From Gaeumannomyces sp. JS-464 (Eukaryota; Ascomycota; Sordariomycetes; Magnaporthales; Magnaporthaceae): a DNA stretch of 64,000 nt. The stretch spans positions 2,356,001 through 2,420,000 of the forward strand of contig NGZR01000002.1 in NCBI GenBank assembly GCA_002197995.1, written 5' to 3'. Position numbers and translations under genes: made by a program. The notes under the pieces are model-generated. The model saw only the letters and a list, made by a program, of their open reading frames with translations. It was not told the DNA's origin and did not search any database. Shown here piece by piece: positions 12,306 to 23,939 of the stretch (positions within the stretch are counted from its first letter, which is position 1; every line of letters begins with the position of its first letter).

Positions 12306-12585
12306 AGTATAACTATTTTTTATAATTTAATTGGTTTATATTAGTTTAATTTATAAAAGCATAAAAATTATACCGTTTTTTGCGAATTACGGGTTTACGC
12401 TTACGGCGTATAAAATGCTTAAAGCGAAAAAAACATGTTTTAATAACTGAAATATAAATAACGGAGCTTATTAAATTATATAAACATTTTTAAACAAAAG
12501 TTAAAAAAGTTATAACATTGTATAACTATTTAAATAAATAAATAAAAAAATTAAAAAACCGACTTTTAAAAAAAGAAATAACGAT
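12306..12585 (+). mobile_element. Ty3/Gypsy chromovirus relic, integrase C-terminal part
   Basis: This 280-bp island between pogo copies A and B continues the Gypsy integrase frame. KIIPFFANYGFT (about 12370-12405) matches the S/T-PFF.NYG.. block that follows the integrase core, and a helical segment of the LLKLYKHL type comes next. Its presence shows that copies A and B jumped into one pre-existing retroelement. Confidence 0.75.
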
Positions 12586-12587
12586 TA

Positions 12588-14447
12588 ACGTGGTTTATTA
12601 ATAAGTGGGCCACATTAGTTAATAAGCCATAACACCCCGACCTTTAATTAATCGACGCGTATGCTAACTTAACAACGCCAGGAATCCATTTAAACTACTC
12701 GGAACTGTATACATCGAACGTTTTTACTTCCTCCTAGCAAATGCGCGCATTGTGTCCGGTTTTGCCGCAAGTGCCATATCGCCGACGAATCGTCGTCGCC
12801 CTCCTTTTTTAACCCTTATAATCGCGCATTTTTTACTGTAGCTATTTATCCAGCTCTTCCTAGTCCAAAGCATTTCGTACCTTTTCGATAATATATAACC
12901 CTCCTTATCGGATACGTGTTTTTTTAGCCCTTTAGCGTTTGCTTAGCGCTTCGTTCGCCTTTCGTAACTTAAAGCACTTTTCCTTTAAAAGGTTAACCCG
13001 ATGCATAATTGCTTTAGCCCCTTTCGTTAATTGGTCCACAACTAATAGCATAAGTAACGGAAAACTGCTCCGGTAATTGGAAATCCGAGTTTTAATATGT
13101 TCGGATTGCGAAGTTGCGTCCTTAGCTATTTGGGGCGTTTTAAAGGTCCAAGGTTCGGCGTCGTTTAAAAGCTTTTTCGGGGGAGTTGGAATTCGTAGCT
13201 TTACATCCAGCTTTTCCAAAACCAAATCCGAATCGAATAAAGCAAAGCTAACCCTTCGAAAGCTTCCCCGGATGTTTCCTTCGGTTATAAAGGCAAAAAA
13301 TGCCGTTTTAAACGCCGAAAAAAACTCGACTTTAATTACGTGGTTAACGTATAACCTTATTAAGTTTTCGATTTGTCGACCGTACGCCTTTTTTAACGGG
13401 CTAAAGCATTTAACGTTAAGCGGTTAAAAGAAGTAAAACGAATGCGAAAGCATATAAAGCGTAATAATGTTATATTTTTAGCAGTAAAGTTCGAAATCCG
13501 TTAAATGGTGGCTTTTATAGCCGTCCAGCACTAATAAACGATAAGGGCCATTTACGCGCGATACTATGTGTTTATCGAAATATTAAATCCATTTTAAGCC
13601 GAGCTCGTTCGTAATCCACCCGTTAAAATTCGTTGCAATAACCTAATCGCGTGGAAGGTTGGTTTTTAAATACTAATTGGCTAAATAATACTGCCTTTTA
13701 ACGATAATAAAAGGGGGATTGCCTAACCGCAACTGTTAACCCTTTAAATAACTATAACCTATTCCCGGTTGCCAAATTAAACTAGCTTTGCTTTACCACG
13801 GCTTTCCAATGTTATAATAATTATAATAGCGGCGATTATGCCTATAAAAAAGCTAATTTCGTCGAAATTGTAAATGTCGTTATTTAAAATGCCATATTTG
13901 GCCATAGTATTTCGTATAAAGTCGAATTAAGTAAAAGCGAGCTTGGGATTTTCGCATTTGGCCTTTTGGTAATCGTACTTTCGAATTTAGCACGTGCCGA
14001 GTTCCGGGCGGCGTTTAACAAACCTTTTAACCTAGCGTTTACTAACGGTACCCGCGTCGCGTTCGGCGAGCAATCGGTTAGCCATATTTTTAATACTAAA
14101 ATACCGAAAAGGGAATGCGCGAAAATCCAGCTCGAATATGTATTTAATAAGCGCTTCCTTTTCGGATTCCGTTAATTTTCGTAATCCGGGTATAGTGTCG
14201 CGTTAAGCAAGTAGGCTTTGCTTTTAACGCGTTAAAGTTATTTTCGCGACCGAGTAGATTTTTGCAGCTTCCCGTATGCTTAGTTTTAGGTTAAATTGTA
14301 AAGCCCGAAGGGTAAGCATTACCCGGCTTTCGTCGTTTCCTATTAATATTGTTATGGGCGGAGGAATTGGTCGCGAAAGAAAAAGTGTCGCGTAGTCGCG
14401 TGTCGTGGCTTACTAATTAATGTGGCCCACTTACTAATAAACCACGT
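12588..14447 (-). mobile_element. Pogo/Fot1-like DNA transposon, copy B
   Basis: The element is 1860 bp, with inverted termini acgtggttta.../...ccacgt and flanking TA at 12586-12587 and 14448-14449. It is closely related along its whole length to copy A (both contain the gcatttcgta and ggttaacccgatg blocks) but holds no MITE. It interrupts the Gypsy relic, whose reading frame resumes at 14450. It is less AT-mutated than copy A, with longer open stretches. Confidence 0.88.
12900..14400 (-). pseudogene. Fot1/pogo transposase relic, copy B
   Basis: The minus-strand C-terminal part is open for 97 codons (12932-13225). It begins VLEKLDVKLRIPTPP and continues through WTFKTPQ, ISNYRSS, QLTKGAKAIMHRVNLL and KLRKANEALSKR. 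This is the hallmark tail of fungal Fot1-type DDE transposases, with a heptad-like leucine pattern and a basic end. Upstream (13250-14400) the catalytic core is broken by stops, but its colinearity with copy A is clear. The open tail suggests milder RIP here than in copy A. It is non-functional as it stands. Confidence 0.8.
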
Positions 14448-14449
14448 TA

Positions 14450-14960
14450 TTTATTTCGACGCAATATTAAAATAAAACGACTAAATAATAAGTTAAACTA
14501 TAAGAAATTAAAACTTTTTAAAATGCTAAAAAGGTTTTAAATATAAATTATAAACTTTAACTACTACCGATTATAAAATTTCACCCGGTTTTTCTCGTTT
14601 TTTTGCTTAAATTAATACTATTTAGCTCGAAATCGAACAAGTTAATAAAAGTTAAGCTAAAAAAACGAGTATAAAATTAAAAATCTTTTAAATTATAAAT
14701 TAAAAAACAGGTTTAAAAAGTACTTAATTAAGTGGAAAAAGTACGGCTACGAAAAAAACATGTGGGAAAAAAAACGAACTTAAAAAATTGTTAAAAGGCT
14801 TTATAAAAGTATTAGTAAAAACAATTTTAAAAAGGTTAGCTAATAAAAAAACGGAAAAGTAACGATTTTTTTTAAAAACACCCACGATTTTTTTTAAAAA
14901 CACCCACGATTTTTTTAAAAACACCCACGATTTTTTTTAAAAAAAACCGCTAATCTTTTT
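14450..14960 (+). mobile_element. Ty3/Gypsy chromovirus relic, chromodomain end
   Basis: The retroelement frame resumes after pogo copy B: YLFRRNIKIKR..NNKLNYKKLKLFK is the conserved end of integrase (K.A..LKTKRPS.KLD.K..GPF-like). At about 14655-14810 the frame reads INKIKNLLNYKL...KKYLIKWKKYGYEKNMWE, which is a chromodomain (YLVKWKGY...TWEP pattern). This places the element among chromoviruses. Stops interrupt it, and it ends in a short tandem repeat. Confidence 0.82.
14862..14948. repeat. Four tandem copies of a 22-bp unit
   Basis: The units acgattttttttaaaaacaccc start at 14862, 14884, 14906 (21 bp, one T fewer) and 14927 (degenerate). They lie just downstream of the Gypsy chromodomain. 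Confidence 0.9.
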
Positions 14961-14962
14961 AA

Positions 14963-15034
14963 TTTAACTAGAAATCGAACCCGGGATTTACAAAATAAGT
15001 GTTATAAATAATACCGTTTTACTATTAGGTTAAA
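14963..15034 (-). other. tRNA-like 72-nt relic
   Basis: Read on the minus strand, the ends TTTAACC and AGTTAAA pair at six of seven positions. A D-arm-like AGTAAAACGGT and a T-loop-like GGGTTCGATTT lie at roughly the right spacing. The T stem and acceptor cannot both form without a two-base overlap, and no anticodon loop with T33 is convincing. It could be a decayed tRNA, a tRNA-derived SINE head, or chance. Confidence 0.25.
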
Positions 15035-15829
15035 AAAAGCAGCATTTATTAAAACCAAATAAAGCAAAAGGGTTTATTATAAACGGTTAGCGAAAAAAAG
15101 GCTTTATACGAATTTACTCGCCGCTAAAAGCGACGAGAAAATCCGAATAAATGCCCCCGGTAAAAGTTAAATTTACAACTTTTACGAAGTTTTAAAAGCG
15201 GTACCCGTTATACCACAGGTTTAAAAAAGCGAATTAGCAAAAACAATTTTTACCGGGGTTAAAAAAAGTAAAAAGGTTTAAGTTAAAATCGACCTTAAAC
15301 GTTTGCTAGTTAAAAAAAGCGGTAAAGGTTACGAATGGCTCGGATTATAAAGCAACTTAGCAAGCCTCCCGGTCGGCCTTTTCCCGTTTAACACGTTTTA
15401 ACTCCTTTATAAAGTTAATACCACGGCCAATCGCTCGTATAAGCTTTTTACGCTATTATTTTTTTTGCTTTCGCAAACGGTCGATTTTTATAAAAGAAGC
15501 TCGCAATTCCGTTTCCGCAATTTTTAATTCCTTTTTAAAGCAAAAGTGTTAAAAATTTAATAATGGAAATGCTTTAAAGCGAAACCTAAAATGTCGCACT
15601 AAAAACGGTTTTAACGAACAAACTTTTCACAACGGGAATAGTTGTTAGGAAAAGTTTTATAACGGTTAAACCCGTTAGCTTTACAATTGGAGCAAAAAAA
15701 GCATATTAATAAAAAAACAAAAAAAAAGTTATCGCGTTTAACGGTTAAACGCGTAAGCTTTCGTTTTTACACCCGGCCGGACATTTTGTTAAAAAAAGGG
15801 ACGAAAAGATGGTAAAAAAGAAAAATACT
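15035..15829. other. AT-rich relic DNA, nothing recognised
   Basis: This is RIP-like sequence (TpA-rich, CpA-poor) between the chromovirus end and the first R1 repeat. No ORF, motif or terminal repeat could be identified. Confidence 0.5.
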
Positions 15830-16364
15830 TGTAAATATATAAGGTTTTAATTAAAACGTGCTTACGTTAATTACAATAATTAACAAAGTTACGTTTAGTT
15901 AATACGGGCTTTGTTAAGCATTATAAGTAGTGCTAGCAGGGCTTTAAGCTTAGTAGGTAGTACAAGCTTATATTGCAAAAAGGGGGCGTTAATAGTCGCT
16001 TTTTTTATATTCCTTTCGATATCGATCCCGCGGGCGCCCCGTTAAAAAGGGTTTTAATGCCGCACACGATTTTTCGAAAAATTAATTGTATAAGGAAATT
16101 AAAAAATCAACCCACGGCTATTAAAGCCATTTTTACGTTAAGCTTTTAAATTTAACTTGTGCGTTTTTTACCTTTGCTTTAACACGTGTAAAATAAGTAA
16201 ATTAGGTAGTTTTATAACGGCTAACTTAAACGTTGTAACACGCTATAAGCCGACCTTATGCATAAATCCACAAAAGTATAAAGTAGGTAATACAAAGTAA
16301 GTAATGCGGGGTAAGTAAGGTTTATGCACTTAACTTTAGCTAAATACATTAGTTTTTTTTAACA
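15830..16364 (+). repeat. R1a: solo-LTR-like repeat, 535 bp
   Basis: It starts TGTAAATATATAAGG and ends TTTTTTTTAACA (TG...CA). The same 535-bp sequence occurs inverted at 16619-17154 and direct at 47489-48023, with a partial copy at 46799-47022. Diagnostic internal blocks are gatcccgcgggc and ggtaagtaaggttt. The flanks are atact and atatt, a possible 5-bp duplication altered by one C-to-T change. The internal region of the parent retroelement is not present. Confidence 0.75.
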
Positions 16365-16618
16365 ATATTTACCATTAATAAAAAAGGGATAAAAAAACGT
16401 GGTTAAAAGGATTTAACTTAAAAAGGAAAATTTAATGTTACGATTAATATGTATAAAAATAAACTCGCAAAAAGTGCAAAGCATTTAAACTTAAAAAAAA
16501 AGTTAAAACAGCTTTATTAAAAACCGGTTACGTGTTTAATAGAAAATATATAAGCTATAAACATAGCTAATATATTTAACACTACGTTTATAAATATGTA
16601 AGTTATAAATATAACTAA

Positions 16619-17154
16619 TGTTAAAAAAAACTAATATATTTAACTAAAGTTAAATGCATAAACTTTACTTACCTCGCACTACTTACTTTATATTACTTAC
16701 TTTATACTTTTGTGGATTTATGCATAAAGTCGGTTTATAACGTGCTATAACGCTTAAATTAACCGTTATAAAACTACTTAATTTACTTACTTTACACGCG
16801 TTAAAGCAAAAGTGAAAAACGCACAAGTTAAATTTAAAAGCTTAACGTAAAAATGGCTTTAATAGCCGTAAGTCGATTTTTTAATTTCCCTATATAAAAT
16901 AATTTTTCGGAAAATCGCGTGCGGCATTAAAACCCTTTTAAACGGGGGGCCCGCGGGATTAATATCGAAAGGTATATAAAAAAAGCGATTATTAGCGCTT
17001 TTTTTTTGCAATACAAGCTTGTACTACCCATTAAGCTTAAAGCTTTGCCAGCACTACGTGTAGTGCTTAACAAAGCCCGTACTAATTAAACGTAACTTTG
17101 TTAGCTATTGTAATTAGCGTAAGCACGCTTTAATTAAAACCTTATATTTTTACA
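16619..17154 (-). repeat. R1b: solo-LTR-like repeat, inverted, with ACTAA duplication
   Basis: This is the reverse complement of R1a, 536 bp. It is flanked by an exact 5-bp direct repeat, actaa (16614-16618 and 17155-17159), which supports insertion of an LTR retroelement followed by LTR-LTR recombination. With R1a it forms a palindrome with a 254-bp spacer. Confidence 0.8.
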
Positions 17155-18340
17155 ACTAAAATATTTAACACCACTTTCGAAAATATGTAAGTTATAAATA
17201 TAACTAATATATCCGACTGTTAAAAGCGGACGGATAATTATAAAAAGGATGGATTTTTTACTATTTAAATAGTTTTCATTAAAGCTTTAGCATTAGTTAA
17301 TTTAAGTTAACCTTTAAGCGTTTTTTAAAGCAAGCAATTAAATCGTCTTTTTAACTTACGTGTTTTTTTTGCAATTAAACGTAACGATATTATCTTATCC
17401 ACTTTTAAAATGCTTTACTTTAAAAGTAAACCTTTAATTGTAACATTTTCGTGCAAAATTAAAATCGATTTTTAAGTTTAAAAACGAAGCCGACTTTAAC
17501 GGGTGCAAAATCCTAATGGGAAATTATAAGCTCGAAATTCGACAAAAAAGCAAAGTAAAAGGTTTAAGCTAATAAAAACCGATTTAAAAAGCTTAAGTTA
17601 TAAGTATGTCGTTTAAAAAGCTCGAAGCGCATATATAAATTCCATGTGCTAACCGCAAACCGCATTTAATTATTTCGTAACGGCGTAAACCAAAAACCCA
17701 AGATAAAAAAACGTAATTAAGCTAAATTAAAAAATTAAATAGCAAATCGATAACGTTTAAAAAAGGCTAAAATACGTTTTATTAGATTTGCAAAAACCAA
17801 CTTTTACGTTTTTATAAACGGATTATTCGTAAACAATTTAAATTTAAATTTGTAAATCGGATTTGTAATTATATTAGGTAATAAAAAATCCGACGATTAA
17901 AAAACTAGCTTTTAACTAATCGAAAACATTTTGCATTAAACGTTAATTAAATGCAAAAGGGTTACGAAAAGCGTTTTCGCAAATAAAATTTACAAAATGG
18001 TTAACGAGTTTAATGCAACTTACGTTTTTAATTTAACGCTCGTAATAATTTTTAAAAAGCTAACTTAAAAAGCCCCGAAATTAATAATTTGCACCGATAG
18101 CTTTTCGCTATATTAATGCTTTGTACAATTAGGTATAATAGCGGAAAAAAAGCTTATAATCGATGTTATAGCATTTAAAATTTTTTACGAAAAGCGCGAA
18201 ATCGACGAAATTTAATAAATCGCGGGATTAAATAACCCGGTAAACGCGATAACGAAGCATTAGCTAAATAGGGTTTTAAAAAGTTTAATCGCATGTAATA
18301 AAACAACGGTGCGAATCGAAGGTTAGGTAAAACGAAAAAA
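17155..18340 (+). pseudogene. Ty1/copia pol relic, RNase H domain
   Basis: Through stops, the + strand reads FVDLKSxK-like text followed by NLNL.IGFVIILGNKK (about 17850-17890). ILH.TLIKCKRVTKSVFANKIYKMVNEFNATYVF follows (about 17925-18030). APKLIICTDSFSLY comes next (about 18075-18115) and KKAYNRCYSI with RKARNRRNLIN near 18150-18230. This succession (IHWSSTKCKRVTRSVLASELY..., ICTDSYSLY, EKRLMIDIMALRE.YERREI) is the Ty1/copia RNase H. Only this C-terminal part of pol is recognisable; integrase and RT are not seen upstream, where the R1 pair lies. It is non-functional. Confidence 0.75.
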
Positions 18341-19552
18341 ACAATAAAAAAAAGCGAAAAAAACTAAAAAAAAGCTAATTTATTAAAGCGCAAAATAGCT
18401 AATTATGAAATCCGAAAAAATAAAAGCACCGAAACGCTAAAACAACTTAAAAACGATTATATAAACAACTATTTTAAGCTTTAAAAAAAACCTTTACTAT
18501 TAATAAACATATTTCTAATTTAATTATTAATATTGCTAGTATTTTTATTTTCCTTTCCTTTTTCGGCGATTTTTTCATCCTTATTGTTATTTTTATCGGG
18601 AGCTTTAAATAAGCTGTTTTTTGCTTTTAAAAACGCCGCATTAAACATACGTTAAACGGCAACGCAACCCGCCGCTTTCCGTTTAATAGCACTTATTTTA
18701 ATAAAATTAGCGTTAACTTTACTAGCTTCTTCCTTTTTTTTAAAAAAAAGGATTATGCATTTGGCGGTAGTGCGCCATTTCGCGAAATTTTAAAAACAGC
18801 GAAAGCACGGTTAATAAAGCACTAAAACAGCTAAATAAAAAAATAGCTATTATATTTTATTAATAGTAATTTCGCGGTAATATTTAGTTATAAGGTTTTT
18901 AGTTAAAACTATTGCGATTTTAAAACTACCAGTCGTTAGCGTAAAAAATTAGCAAACCAAAGCTTAAAAAAATTATTTATACCAGTTAGCACGAATAACT
19001 AAAAGCATAAAACTAGTAACGGTTGCCGGCCGGTTCGGTATTAAAGCATTTAATTTTATTAAACTTGCCGGTTAAAAAAAGTTAAAACAATTTAAGCATA
19101 AAAACGATTTTTAGTTGCTTTTTGCAATGCGCGGCGAGTAAAAGTTTTGCTTTTCCCTTTTTTAGCATAAGTCCTTTTAACGCTACGATTTAAAACCGTT
19201 TTAATGCTAATTTAACCTTTAACGACGGATTTTCATTTATTAAATCCAGAAAAACAGGAGGACGCTATCGCGGTAATTAAACGATTAGTAAAATAAAAAA
19301 GCGAAAATCGATAAGTAGGCAGTTAATTAAAACGTTGTAAATATAAAAAGCTAGTTTAAAATTATAACGATTAAAGCAACGTACTGCTTTTTATATATCC
19401 TAAGCTAAGCTTTGTAAGTTATATTCGCTATCCGTTTTTTCTTATTTTTACAAATTAATAAACGCACGGCTTAATAAATTTTTATTAAGCTTGTTTACTG
19501 CTATTACACGCATTTAAACCGGCGTTATTTAATTTTACAAGCGTTTAACCAA
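18341..19552. other. AT-rich relic DNA, no assignable gene
   Basis: This follows the copia RNase H and is probably the 3' end of that element and other debris. Long A- and T-runs and RIP composition dominate. No LTR end, ORF or motif can be supported. Confidence 0.5.
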
Positions 19553-20232
19553 GCATTGCTAAATTAAACCAGTTTTGCTTTATTACGACTTTTTAATATT
19601 ATAATAATTATAATAGCGGTAATTATGCTTATAAGGAAATCGGTTTTGTTAAAATTATAAATATCGTTATTTAAAATGCTATATTTAGCGATAATGTTCC
19701 GTATAAAGTTAAACCACGTAAAAACGAGCTTAAAATTTTCGCATTTAGCTTTTTAATAATCGTATTTTCAAATTTAGCGCGTGCCGAGTTTTAAGCGGCG
19801 TTTAACGAATTTTGCGACTTAGTTAATCCCGATTATACCCGCGTTGCGTTTAGTAAGCAACTAGTTAGTTATATTTTTAATACTAATAGCGGGAAAAAAA
19901 ATGCGCGAAAATCCAGTTTAAATATGTATTTAATAAGCGCTACTTTTTCGGATTTTGTTAATTTCCAAAAATTAAACATACTATCGCATTAAGTAAGTTA
20001 ACCGTGATTTTAACACGATAAAGTTGCAAAAACAACGGAATAAATTTTAACAACGGCTCGAAAATTTAATTTTAAATTAAATTGCAAAGTTTAAAAAGCG
20101 AGGATTAATTTAGCTTTTTTATTTTAGTTTGCTATATTTGTTAATAACAAAGTTAATGGTAAAAAAACGCGTTATATTATCGCGGTCGCGTATTTTACTC
20201 GCTAATGTCTTCCATTTAATAGTAAACCACGT
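19553..20232 (-). mobile_element. Pogo/Fot1-like transposon, partial copy D
   Basis: This is homologous to the right 680 bp of copies A and B (shared blocks include agttttgctttattacg and atttagcgcgtgccgagttt). The right terminus ...ccacgt is intact, followed by TA at 20233-20234. The left two-thirds of the element are missing, so it keeps only the transposase N-terminal half and one terminus. Confidence 0.75.
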
Positions 20233-20234
20233 TA

Positions 20235-21148
20235 TAAGTTTTTTAAATTAAAAAAGTTTAATAACAAAATTTATAATAGCTTTTTGCTACGTTTCGTTTA
20301 ATATTAGCAAAAGTTGTAAAAACTTTTAAAGTTTATGCTTATTAACTTTATTTTAGCATAATATTCGCAATTTTTTATAACGTTTTATATTTCCGTTTAA
20401 GTTTTTACAAACTTGTAATATTATTATAACCGTTTTTACGTTTTAATTACGTTTTATTAGCTATATGCTAATTAGTTGTAAATTTGGTAAAAAAATTTAT
20501 CGTTTAAACTTTTTCTTATTAAACCGTTTTAACGAATATTTTTTATATTAAAATTAAAAATCCGTTTGGTTTTTCCGTTAGGATTACGCGGGTTTTTTCA
20601 AGGACGGCGATTTAATAGTCCGGTTGTTAGTTGAAAGATTTGCTTAACCGTTTTTCGATTTTTTCCGGTATTCGATCCGGTTGTTATAATTTTGCAAAAC
20701 TTTGTTTTAATAAACTTTTATTCGTTTAAGTTTTTGCTAATAGTAAAATGTATTAGGTTTTTATAATCCATATATTATAATTTAATACTTAGTTTTATAA
20801 AAGTATAATCGCCATTTTTTAAATGTTTAAATAATTACTAAAAGTTTTTTATTATACTTTAATATTTTAATTTAAAATTATTTAAGTTTTGTAATAAAAA
20901 ACGCGTAAAAATACAGTTATTTTTAATCGTTTTAATATTTAAATTAGTTATTAATCGCGTGGTTTAATATATTAGTTTTAACTTTAAAAAGTTTTTCGAA
21001 GTTTAAAAATGCTAACATTAGTTTTTTTTTTTACACGGCATTTTTATAATTATTTAAAACCCTTTTATTTTTAGCTTTTTTTTATAAAACTAGTAGTTAT
21101 TGTTAGTAAAATTCGTAAATACTATAGCGATTTTATTATAATTACAAA
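20235..21148 (-). mobile_element. Ty3/Gypsy pol relic, minus strand
   Basis: The sequence matches, in reverse complement, the RNase H/integrase region of the chromovirus at about 8820-9700. For example, gtttttgctaatagtaaaatgtatt corresponds to the inverted stretch near 9190-9230. It is AT-mutated with no open frame. It lies between pogo copy D on the left and the start of copy C on the right. Confidence 0.65.
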
Positions 21149-22625
21149 TAACGTAATCCATTAGTAAATCGCGCATATTACCAAATCGCGTACTTACACC
21201 CGACCTTTGGTTAATCGACGCGCATACCAACCTAATAACGCCAAAAATCTATTTAAACTACTCGGAACTATATATATCGGACATTTTTACTTTTTTTTAA
21301 CAAGTGCGCGCATTATGTCCAGTTTTACCGCAAATGCTATATCGCCGACGAGTTATCGTCGCCCTTTTTTTTTAACCTTTATAATCGCGTATTTTTTGCT
21401 ATAGCTATTTATCCAGCTCCTACTGGTTTAAAACATTCGTACCTCGTTTACAGTAAATAACCCTTTTAGCTTAACACGTGTTTTTTTTAGCCTTTTAGCG
21501 TTTGCTTAGTACTTCGTTCGCCTTTTATAACTTAAAGCACTTTTTTTCCAAAAGGTTAACCCGATGCATAATTGCTTTAGCCTTTTTCGTTAACTAGTTT
21601 ATAACCCCCAATATAAATGTTGAAAAACTGCTCCGGTAATTGGAAATCCGAATTTTAATATGTTCGGATTGCGAAATTGCGTTTTTAACTATTTAAAGCG
21701 TTTTGGAAATCCAAAGTTCGGCGTTGTTTAAAAGCTTTTTCGGGGGAATTAAAATTCGTAGCTTTACATCCAGCTTTTTTAAAATTAAATCCGAATTAAA
21801 AAAAGCAAAGCTAGCTTTTCGGAAACCTTTTTAAATGTTTTTTTCGGTTATAAAATCGAAAAATGCGGCTTTAAACGCCGAAAGGAATTTAATTTTAATT
21901 ACGTAATTAACGTGCGATTTTATTAGGTTTTCGATTTGTTAACCGTACCCTTTTTTTAACGGGCTAAAACACTTAACGTTAAGCGGTTAAAAAAAGTAAA
22001 ACGAATATAAAAGCATGCAAAGCGTAATAATATTATGTTTTTAGTAATAAAGCTTAAAATCCGTCGAATAGTAGCTTTCGTAGCCGTTTAGCATTAACAA
22101 ACGATAGGATTTCGTAAAACAAGCTGCAATATGTTTATTAAAATGCCGAATCCATTTTAAGCCGAGCTCGTTCGTAATCCACCCGTTAACGCTTATTGCG
22201 ATAACCCAATTGCGTGGAAAGTCGGTTTCCGAATACTAATTGGTTAAGTAGTACTGCTTTTTAACGATAATAAAAGGAAAAACCGCTTAACCGTAACAGT
22301 TAACCTTTTAAATAACTATAGCCCATTCCCGGTTGCTAAGCTAAACCAGTTTTGCTTTGCTACGGCCTTTTAACGTTGTAATAACTATAACGGCGGCGAT
22401 TATGCCTATAAAAAAGCCGGTTTCGTCGAAATTGTAAATATCGTTATTTTAAATGCCATATTTAGCTATAATATTCCGTATAAGGTTAAACCACGCAAAT
22501 ACGAGCTTATAATTTTCGCATTTGGCTTTTTAGTAATCGTATTTCCGAATTTAACGCGTGCCGAGCTTTGCGCGGCGTTTAACGAACTTTTCGACTTAGC
22601 ATTTGCCGACGGTGCCCGCGTCGCG

Positions 22626-22630
22626 TTTAG
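22626..22630. repeat. Left TTTAG target-site duplication
   Basis: tttag precedes the TG start of the 5' LTR and recurs directly after the CA end of the 3' LTR (29994-29998). Confidence 0.85.
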
Positions 22631-22819
22631 TGTTATAGTTCCGTGCTAGTGGCACGGGTAAAAGGCTTAAAAGTTACCTTTAAGCCGTTTTTGTGCATAT
22701 ATAACTAGGGACAACTTCCGGGACTAAGCCGACTTTTTTCCTTCCTATTCCTTTTTATTTTACAAAATAATATTATTTTAGCTTTTATTAGCTACCATTT
22801 ATTAGCTTAGCTTATTACA
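22631..22819 (+). repeat. 5' LTR (189 bp)
   Basis: It begins TGTTATAGTTCCGTGC and ends CTTATTACA. It aligns without gaps to the 3' LTR, and all differences are C/T or G/A. Confidence 0.88.
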
Positions 22820-22899
22820 TTTTTGTAAAAAATTTTCCCGAACGCGGGATTATAACTATGCTTATTTTAATCCCACTATCGCCGGGAAACGCCGCAACC

Positions 22900-23880
22900 C
22901 CGGCTTTAACATTCCCCGACCAGCTAAACCTAACAGCCATTATCGCGGAGCTATAAGCACGTTTGGCCGCGTTTGAAAAAAAGCTGGCCAAATTTTAAGC
23001 CGACGTTAACGCGGTATTCGTCGAGCAACGCAACGAATAAAACCGCATTATCGAAGCACAAAACGCTTAGCTTAAATTCGCAAGCGTTTTAATTACGTTT
23101 TTTAAACGAAAACCATTTAAAAACCCCTCGTTATACGACGGCGACGGATAGGGCTTTAACGCGTGGCGAAACGCATTCGAATATAAAATAACCCGAAATG
23201 TGGAATTTATTAGTAACGCACGCGATTGCTACGAATACATTTAAGCTTTTTTTACTTTGGCCATTTAGGAAATGGTACGCTTGTATTACGAAACTGGAAG
23301 CCTTTATGGCATTTACAACCTATTGCAATTTTTTAACCATTTTGCTACCATTTTTAACAATTTATATAAAAAAGCCGAAGTTTTGTTAAAATTAAAAGTG
23401 GTTAAAATGGAGCCGGGCTAAACGTTCGCCGCTTTTATTACGAAATTCGAAATATTATTAACCGCGGCCGGGGGTATTGCATGGGTAAACGAAATTAAAA
23501 TTAATTACTTTCGTTTGCGCATTTCGAATAGGATTCGATTAACCGCAATTTCGAGCGAAAAATAACAATCCTTATATAGCGAAATGGTTAACACGTATAA
23601 ACGTATCGTTTAAGCTTTGGAAATAATTAATATAAATAATAGGTTAAATAAAAAAACGCTTATTTCTTATACCGCACTTTACGTTACGGATAAATCGAGG
23701 GATTTACTTATAACGGGTATAAACGTAGCAAACATTAGTTTAAAGGAAAGCGGAAGCTAAAAGGCACGCAAACCTAAAGCATTTTAGGTTTCCTAAAAAG
23801 TGTTCCGCTAGCGGCGTAAAACCGGGGCGTGTTTAAATTATGGCAGCCAGGAATACGAAAGACGGGTTTGTCGTTATCGA
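22900..23880 (+). pseudogene. Gypsy gag relic with CCHC knuckle
   Basis: Through stops the frame reads a capsid-like succession: PFKNPSLYDGDG.GFNAWRNAFEYK (about 23110-23190), EMVRLYYETGSLYG, then FAAFITKFEILLTAAGG..WVNEIK (about 23430-23500). This fits the F.G....W..F......F and F...F..L pattern of Gypsy capsid. A mutated zinc knuckle CLNYGSQEYERRVC follows (about 23830-23875), in which the second Cys and the His appear as Tyr, both explained by G/C-to-A/T transitions. It is non-functional. Confidence 0.65.
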
Positions 23881-23939
23881 AGCGCGATTCGCTTTAGGCT
23901 TACTATGGTATTAAAAGCAACGACGGCGGGTACTAATAT

